64,000 nt of DNA from Uloborus plumipes. Lineage: Eukaryota > Arthropoda > Arachnida > Araneae > Uloboridae. The notes under the pieces were generated by a model that worked only from the letters and a program-made list of their open reading frames with translations, was not told where the DNA came from and made no database searches. A program made the position numbers and the translations under genes. Shown here piece by piece: positions 56,472 to 64,000 of the stretch. The stretch spans positions 1 through 64,000 of the forward strand of contig JAXGGA010003047.1 in NCBI GenBank assembly GCA_038373865.1, written 5' to 3'. The stretch's first letter is position 1. Each line of letters opens with the position of its first letter.

Positions 56472-57754
56472 GTGGGGTAAATGGGTCAAAAAAAAAGCAA
56501 TTTTACAATCAGCCTTTGACAGCACAAAATATTTCGATTCAACCAGTGAATAAACTTCTCAGGATATGCAAATAACTCTTCTCATAACATTCAAAATGTA
56601 ATATCCCTGAAAAAGTAAAATATTGATACTGATAAATAAATTACAAAATGTGTTGTCAATGACTCATTTTACCCAACAGCGAGGGGTAAAATGAGTCAGG
56701 CTTTAAAGAGTTTAATTTCACGGCTAATTAAATAGTAACTTCATACTTTTTTTCCATTAATGAGAAAACAATTAGTGAATAAGCATTTCTGGAAAGTAAT
56801 ATTGTCCTCTTGATTCATCTCAGGATCAGGAATGTCTAACACTGTTTACGATGCATCATACTTCCAAACATCATCTCGCTCTTGAAACAGAAAAACTTTC
56901 ACTGTATTTTTAAGATTTATTGCACGTTATTCTACATTGTGGGGAAGAATGATGGCATAATGGAAATCATTTTTTTTTTGACATTTTACCCAAAAGTCTT
57001 AACTTGTTCCTACTTTCCAATTTTTAAAGGTTGCTATCAATGCACTTTGATTTAGTTATAAATTTCTTTTAAAGCAAAGGTTTATATATTTAACTTCGTG
57101 TCTGTGTGTCAGTTGAATTGATTTTTTTTCTCTTTAGACTTTTTCAGTAGTCAATATTTTCAAAATTGTCGAGATTGTTGAAATTTCATAAGTTTCTTTC
57201 TACATGTGTGCAGTTTTCTCTTCTGGTATTTTTTAAAGTTTCTTCTTTACTTTTGGTTATTGCAGTAAGTAAGAGTGTGCTTATCATAGAAGTTTTAATA
57301 TACACAAAAATAAAACTCATGCTTGACGCGCCTTGTTCTAGTATCGAAGAAACAGATTTATTTGTTGTTGAAATCTTAGATGTTGATGCCATCAATTAGA
57401 CTGCATTATTTGAATTCAGCTCTTTTGAAAACTTTTCTGTGATTTGGTTGCCCAGAATTCTTTCTTTGAAGAAAATAATCTACTTTTGCTAACTCTCAGC
57501 CAACATTTCCCGAAGGAAGTTCATCGAACAGAAGCTGTGCTCTTTATTTTGGCTGTTTCATTTAAAGTAATTATTTTGCACCATGTATTCATATATTTGT
57601 GTATGAAAAGAATGACAAAGCAATGTATGACTTGTTTTGAATTAGTTCATACATACGTGACTACAAAACATGAGTTATTAAACAAAAAAAAAAAGTAGCT
57701 CTTTAGTATACGCAAAGCCTAACCTAAAGCCAAACATGACCCATTTTACCCCAC
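56472..57754. mobile_element. TIR element with GTGGGGTAAAATGGGTCA ends, 1.28 kb
   Basis: Left GTGGGGTAAATGGGTCA, right inverted GTGGGGTAAAATGGGTCA. Internally CTCATTTTACCC and GGGGTAAAATGAGTCAGG form a second inverted pair at 56665-56703. Open frames at 57166-57399 lie on both strands and have no known domain. The ends resemble in style those at 16315 and 16497 but are not homologous by eye. Confidence 0.6.
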
Positions 57755-58071
57755 GCATGTTTAAATAAACTGAAAAATTCACATTTGCTGTTTTTTCTTC
57801 AACATTTTAGAAAGTTATTCCTGAAAATATGCCCTATGCAGTAGGTTGCGTATAAAACTAAATGCGTATTTTCATTTAATTTTCTTTAAATCAAAAGTTT
57901 TTTATGATGAACACCGTCAAGCTTCTTTTCAGAAAAACACTTTTTCGCTAGTATCCGTAACTTTAAAGTAGAAGATGCACCTTATTTTGCACATGAAGTG
58001 TTGCCTAGTGTCAGTAATACATAAAAATAACAACGTAAAAAAAAAATACTTTTGCACGTTTTTAAAGAGAC

Positions 58072-59037
58072 GAACAAAGATTTCGGAACCACCACCACAT
58101 TTAAAATGCTACTTTCATGGTCAAAGTTTACGAAGAGCAGACAAAGCATGTTTTTTTAAATATATTAACTAAATTTACTTGTTATAATACGTTTGCTTTT
58201 TGTAATGAATTAAAAATTATCGGGTTCTGATTAAGTTATAATATTTTTTGCAACTTAGGAGAAAAAAATCCTACTTTTAGAGTTCAAGGGAAAAAATGCA
58301 ACATTATCTTTTTGTAAACAAAGATAGATGCATACTTTAATCTATGCACTTACCCAGGAAGCACATTCTCTCTAAAATGTACACAATTGTTTTACTAATA
58401 GTTTTGCTGGTAACGTTTTATTGCTGTTGAAAACCAAATAGATTACAAAACGCTGAATATATTCCACATCTGGTGAATAAGCATATTCCCCTTTCTTTAA
58501 ATAGAAATTTACTGCTTTTGTTTCAGTTGGAACAGTGGCATATGGTTTCTAAATTGGAATAAAAATGGATCTTTTAGCACATCTTAAAAACTACTGAATA
58601 TTTTGAGCTTCCACTTCAGATACTCCTTTGAAATCACCTCTAGAAGGACGTTTTTTTTTTGTTGGGTTGGTTCATACTTTGATATAAAAATTAATCTTTG
58701 CCGTACCCAACGTGGTTTAGGTATTATACGCACTAGTATGAAAAACATTTTGTGCATTACGGAGTGGTTTTTTCTCAGTTCAATTGTGAAGCAACGGCGG
58801 GAGCAAATTCAAAACTATTTGGTATACAAAGTAAAATGATGATGCTGATCACATATATGTAATGAAAAAAAGGGAGGTTTCGTAGAAAATTTCAAAGCTG
58901 ATGCCCATTTTAATTAGAAGACGACCCCTTAACAACAACTTATTAAAAAAAAAATTGTAGTGCACATTATTCCTGAAAAAATAACACACTACATGTGCTT
59001 CTAGTATTAATAGTTTTCGAATACGAGCGACTATTTC

Positions 59038-59069
<32 letters not shown>

Positions 59070-59073
59070 ACTG
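58072..59073 (+). mobile_element. family F copy, 5' truncated with an internal deletion
   Basis: Starts within the F body (CCACCACCACATTTAAAATG), passes AACAAAGATAGATGCATACT, loses part of the region after GGAAGCACATTCTC, resumes with GCATATTCCCCTTTC, and ends ATACGAGCGACTATTTCG, a T run of about 30 and GACTG followed by TA (59074). The long T run replaces the shorter one in other copies. Confidence 0.75.
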
Positions 59074-59132
59074 TACAAATTTAAACAACGATGTTTCCAA
59101 AACATTGCCGTCGCAGTGGTTATACACTAGTG

Positions 59133-61868
59133 TAAGAGCCATTATTTTGAAATTCAGACAAGGTGTGGCAGTGACCATTTTTGATTTTCCTCATTTTTTT
59201 ATATGTCAAAGTAGGTCATGAGAAATGAACATTCTGAAGTTTGCAGCCCCCCAAAAAATTTTGTTCGCTCGGTAAAAATTCCCAAAGTTTGATGTTATGC
59301 AGCACTTTTTTGGTAAAACGGCTGAAAAACGCATTTCAGTGCGCTGTAGTTTTTTACAGAAACGCCACCCCATGATTATGTTTACATTTATTGATTGTAC
59401 AATGTGTAGTTATGAGGACCCCGTAGTTATTTGGGTTGGGGTGTGTTTCTTTCTTCAGTTAAGGGGCCTCAAAGTATGGTTTTTAGACCCTTTTCGCTCG
59501 ACTTTGAACTGCTTTATTTCCCCCCTAAAAGCAACCCCCCGAAATTTTTTTAACATATACTGAAAATTTATACTATGAAGAGAATATGTGGTACGAAAAT
59601 TGTTTATTATTTCATTGCTTTAAAGAGAAAAAGACTTAGACATTTTTCAAATTTTCAAAATTTGCGGTTTTTTGATCGCATTTAACTCAAAACAGCAACT
59701 CTAGGAAAAAAAAGCTTTTATGGATTATGGAACCTACACATGTGTAGAATAACGTAAAAAAGAAAGTTGCGTGGGGTCTCGTCTCATTTTCAAGAAAATA
59801 ATTTCTTTTGTAGCTCATTTTAATGCTTTTTTCTCATAGTAAAATGTGTCCATCAAGTAGGTCAAATCTGCTGAAACTCTAAGTATATAGTAATGATATA
59901 TTTAAATTTGTATAGGGAAAGAGAAAAAGGCTAAAAACACTTAATTTTGTCTAAATTTTTTTATAATTTTTAGTTTTTTAATTGCAATTAACTCAAAAAA
60001 CGTGAAATCCTGAGACTATTATTGCACATATTACTAGCTTTGAAATATTGGAAAAAGGAAATTCAGTGAGGTCTCTTCAGATGTATTCTAGTGGGAGGTC
60101 ACAGTGACCTCCCGAAAAATTTCATGATCGAAAAATTTTGCTGATGATTCGGCAAAGTTGGACACAATACTGCAACATTGAACTTTTCTATTTATTAATT
60201 TTTTACATGTTATGATTATTTTTTTATATTATATGATACCTACATATGTGTAAAACGACGTACAAAATAAAGCGGCCAGGGGTCTCTTCTAGTTTTACAG
60301 AAAAAAAAATGTAGCAGATTTTAATGCGTTCTCCCGTAGTAAAATGTGTCCAGTATGTAGGTCAGATCTGCTAAAATTTAAAATATATGATGATAATTTA
60401 TATATGTGTGTATAGTAATTTTTGAGTGTATAGTAATAGTGAAAAAGAATCACAGCACTTAATTGTGTCTAAATTTTTAGAACTTTTAGCTTCTTATTGC
60501 AATTATATTAAAAAACGATAAATCGTTACTGAGGGAATTATTGAATTTACATATTACTAGCTGGCAATGACTGGAAATATTCGAGAAAGTAAATACTGTG
60601 AGGTATTTTTAGAGGCTCCCCAATGGGAAGTCAAAGGAGGTCACTGTGACCTCCAGAAAAATTTCATATTCGGAAAATTTTTATGAAGATTCGGCAACTT
60701 TAGAAACAATACTGCAACATGGAAATTTTCTATTTATTTATTTATTACATGTGGGCTTGATCGTATTTTATCATTCGGAAAAATTGGGAAATTCCTTTGG
60801 CAAATTAAGAACATCTTCTTGAGAAGTATAAGATACTCATGGGCACTGGAACTTAAATTTTTACAGAATACGATCAAGCACACGTGACAAAAATGTATCA
60901 TTAAAAAATCTCAATGTTGCAATAGTTTCCAAATTTGCCGAATCGTCAGCAAAATTTTTCGATCATGAAATTTTTCGGGAAGTCACTGTGACCTCCCACT
61001 AGAATACATCTGAAGAGACCTCACCGAATTTACTTTTTCCAATATTTCAAAGCTAGTAATATGTGCATTAAATAATAGTCTCAGGATTTCACGTTTTTTG
61101 AGTTAATTGCAATTAAAAAACTAAAAATTAAAAAAAATTTAGACAAAATTAAGTGTTTTTAGCCTTTTTCTCTTTCCCTATACAAATTTAAATATATCAT
61201 TACTATATACTTAGAGTTTCAGCAGATTTGACCTACTTGATGGACACATTTTACTATGAGAAAAAAGCATTAAAATGAGCTACAAAAGAAATTATTTTCT
61301 TGAAAACGAGACGAGACCCCACGCAACTTTCTTTTTTACGTTATTCTACACATCTGTAGGTTCCATAATCCATAAAAGCTTTTTTTTCCTAGAGTTGCTG
61401 TTTTGAGTTAAATGCGATCAAAAAACCGCAAATTTTGAAAATTTGAAAAATGTCTAAGTCTTTTTCTCTTTAAAGCAATGAAATAATAAACAATTTTCGT
61501 ACCACATATTCTCTTCATAGTATAAATTTTCAGTATATGTTAAAAAAATTTCGGGGGGTTGCTTTTAGGGGGGAAATAAAGCAGTTCAAAGTCGAGCGAA
61601 AATGGTCTAAAAACCATACTTTGAGGCCCCTTAACTGAAGAAAGAAACACACCCCAACCCAAATAACTATGGGGTCCTCATAACTACACATTGTACAAAC
61701 AATAAATGTAAACATAACCATGGGGTGGCGTTTCTGTAAAAAACTACAGCGCACTGAAATGCGTCTTTCAGCCGTTTTACCAAAAAAGCGCTGCATAACA
61801 TCAAACTTAGGGAATTTTTACTGCCAAAATTTCCCTTTTTTGTTCGATTTTCAAAATAATGGCTCTTA
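59133..61868. mobile_element. 2.7-kb foldback element with near-identical arms
   Basis: Starts TAAGAGCCATTATTTTGAAA and ends with the inverse; TA could be a duplication. The left arm is 59133-60769 and the right arm 60864-61868. Outer parts (about 59272-60180 versus 60910-61855) match closely: 6 differences in 267 bp across one comparable segment. The left arm has an additional tandem unit (60225-60747) related to 59700-60200. The apex is a GCTTGATCGTATT hairpin. A palindrome GGGAGGTCACAGTGACCTCCC lies in the arm. No protein was recognised. Confidence 0.85.
60225..60747 (+). repeat. extra tandem unit in the left arm of the foldback
   Basis: Follows the order of 59700-60200: ACCTACATATGTGTAAAACG, GGGGTCTCTTCTAG, AAAATGTGTCCAGTATGTAG, GTGACCTCC and CTGCAACATGG. 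Period about 0.5 kb. It is more diverged than the two arms are from each other. Confidence 0.75.
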
Positions 61869-63404
61869 AATGAAGACAGAGGATTTTGGTCAGATCAATA
61901 CGCTGAATACTATGACAAAACTTGCTTAACCAGTATACAATTCATTATTCAAATTGTGTTGCCCACGGTGAATCACACACGATGGACGTTCATGATGCTC
62001 TTCATGTATGTACTTGCAAAAATTATCGTTTGAAGCACGTTTAGATTTTTAATTAAATTAAGCTATAAATCTCACTGGTAACTACTATCGCTTTTACAAA
62101 AATATCAATATTTACAATTTTTAATAATTAAATAGTGTTTTCTGAATTTCATGATCAGTTATCAGTTAAATCGCATCTGAATTAGTAAACGTTGAAGGAT
62201 TCAATTCTCAAAAGTAAAATTGGAGAGAGGAATGGGAGAGCACTACATTTCTAACGAAATAAAATGAGAAAAAATATTTTCATCTAGTCCAGTTTATGTC
62301 CTTTGCAATGACTTAAACCCCGCAAGCACATTGTTCATTCCATTTAAATTTCAACTATTTACTTAACGTTAATCGTTAATTCAACTGTTAACTGTTCAAT
62401 GCAAGACTTTTTTTTTCTTCAAATGAAAAATATTTTCAGCATCGTATGCTCATGTAAAACAACAGAAAAAAAAAAACACAAGTTGAACATTACTTTCATT
62501 AAATTAAATTTAATTAATGTATCAAATTTGATACAATATACGATAGTAAAATGACATTTTTTTAAGCATGAAAATTTTTAAAACAATTATTGTTCTTATT
62601 CAAAAACAGAAATACCCCACATTTATCACATTTCACAGATTATAATTTTCCACATTTTGGGTACTTGCACCATTGTCCACAATTATCGGTAAATGTCCAA
62701 TACCATCTGTGCGTACATCACAGGGTGGCACGTAAAATGCTGATGCTGTCTTGCTTTTTTTTTCTACTTTGCTGTATTTCATGACTAAGGCCCGTGAAAG
62801 GACGACCATGTGAAATAGGGTTATTTAACTATTGTTTACAAAGTATCTGTTACTTGTTTGCGAAATTTGCGTAAAAACAACAAGTTTTTTGATTTCATCT
62901 TAGTTGAATTTTATTTTTACCACTCGTTGGTACAAAATCCACGCATTAACTACAGCCAAATCAAGTGAAGTAGTCTTCTATTTCCTTTTGAGTCAAAAAT
63001 CTTTTTTTTTCTTGCCATTTTCTAAAAAAGTGATGTAATTACACATTGCATCATTGTTGATACATAACGTGAGAATCACTATTATTATTTTAGAAACTAA
63101 TTAAGAGCGTTTTAATGAGTAATTATCAGCGTTAACATACCTATGAAAGCAATTTTTGAGATCATACAGTCTGAAAGATTCCTTCTAAATACTAAAAAAT
63201 GATTAATACGTCATCATGAGCATCAGAAGTTGATGATTTAAATGCTAAAGATGCATAATAATACTGGTGCTGCCAATCAACCCGCTTGAAATGACACAAG
63301 TAATGTTTTTAGTCTATCATTTATGTTTCTAAAATGATACAGCATGAATGAAATGCTGAAGTGTTTTCAAATAAGTTTTAACGGAAAAAAAACGGCAGAG
63401 AAGG
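61869..63404. other. A+T-rich DNA, nothing recognised
   Basis: No gene, array or paired termini could be supported. Confidence 0.45.
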
Positions 63405-63625
63405 GTTAATGCAACGTCTACAGCTGCAATTTGTAGTGATCTGGAACAAGAAACATTGCATGATCGAGCATATATTATTGAAAAGAGTAGAAGAGTTAGA
63501 AAGAAATTTTTAAAAATTCAAGAAATTTTTAAAAAATCAGTAAATAACCAGATTTGGGTGTCACAATCTAATCCAAAGGCCCTGGTTTTTACAATAATAC
63601 CAATCCTAATACAGTTGTTTTTCAC
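63405..63625 (+). repeat. dispersed repeat J, copy 2
   Basis: Counterpart of 55330-55625: GATCTGGAACAAGAAACATT, AGAAGAGTTAGAAAGAAATT, CCAGATTTGGGTGTC, CTAATCCAAAGGCC and ACCAATCCTAATACAG. Confidence 0.5.
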
Positions 63626-63641
63626 ATGTATATACAGGGTG

Positions 63642-64000
63642 TCCACTCCTATCGTGGACCAATAGCTAATTTCTAAACCGTTAGAGATAAGCATATAGTT
63701 CATTTAGGAAAAAATCTCCAAATTACGAAAGGAATTTTGGCTCTATTCAATGTTTTTCAAAAAATCAAATTTTGAAAGAGTTACGAAATTTAAATTTTTA
63801 TACAGCCCCCCAGTCCTATCAATCATATTTAGTAAAACATTCTTGACACTGTAACGTTTAAAACTTAAAAAAAATCACTCTTCTACGACAAAAATTGACC
63901 GAGTTATGACGTTTTGAAAAATCAAGATTTTGAATGATTTTGCATACGGTCCCTTCAGCGATCTCTCGATGACGTCATGAAATAATGCAAAATCTTGATT
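63642..64000 (+). mobile_element. left end of a TIR element running out of the window
   Basis: TACAGGGTGTCCACTCCTAT is a mariner-type terminus (compare CAGGGTGT at 5806 and 14451). The following sequence includes an inverted pair AAAATCAAGATTTTG (about 63919) and GCAAAATCTTGATT (63987). The other end and any gene lie beyond 64000. Confidence 0.45.

Noticed and set aside
57166..57399. Mirror open frames of 69-77 codons on both strands
   Set aside because: No domain, biased composition, and location inside a non-coding TIR element.
59297..59563. 88-codon frame and its inverted twin at 61530-61796 as a conserved gene
   Set aside because: All six differences between the copies are amino-acid changing and no known motif is present; the frame is carried passively in the foldback arms.

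Overview
The window reads as eukaryotic, most likely arthropod and perhaps arachnid DNA. It is strongly A+T rich, full of homopolymer runs and low-complexity tracts, and built almost wholly of DNA transposons, their non-autonomous derivatives (MITEs), tRNA-derived SINEs and retroelement scraps. The arthropod call rests on Tc1- and mariner-type transposase pieces and on two repeat phrases I recall from arthropod genomes; no search was run. I found no convincing host protein-coding exon, rRNA or functional tRNA gene. It is probably intergenic or deep intronic.

Layout. 1-9 kb: a SINE, a MITE family here called E, a Tc1 relic, a 58-bp minisatellite, a mariner-like deletion derivative carrying an E insertion, and the best-preserved element of the window, a 1,422-bp Tc1-like transposon with 49-bp terminal inverted repeats (TIRs), a TA target duplication and a nearly intact transposase (7149-8570). 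10-13 kb: a TTA-flanked long-TIR element that split an E copy. 13.8-20.3 kb: a mariner-type MITE, two nested TA-flanked elements, a 59-bp miniature of a P-like element and a 931-bp hAT-type element with a perfect 8-bp duplication. 21-28 kb: a SINE, a mariner end and long featureless A+T-rich DNA. 28.5-31.6 kb: a 3.15-kb region bounded by inverted ends, with ~341-bp subterminal tandem units and a decayed coding block.

32-42 kb: a truncated copy of a 1.6-kb element family (here called F), a Tc1 relic holding a 326-bp inverted-repeat insertion with two hammerhead-ribozyme-like motifs and a perfect 15-bp duplication, a hAT-type MITE, two more E copies, a SINE, and a P-like element with a transposase C-terminal remnant inside another MITE. 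44-50 kb: an F copy split by 4.1 kb of DNA that contains a 663-bp TTAA-flanked palindrome and a SINE. 51.9-59 kb: a second palindrome with a mutated hammerhead-like motif, a 142-bp hairpin, an F copy inserted into an older F copy, a further TIR element and another F copy. 59.1-61.9 kb: a 2.7-kb foldback with near-identical arms. The window ends inside a further element.

No genes cooperate in a pathway here. The biology is the nesting of transposons: duplications and split copies give a relative order for several insertions. The most unusual items are the hammerhead-like motifs in palindromic retroelement-like insertions and the large hairpins, which could produce double-stranded RNA.
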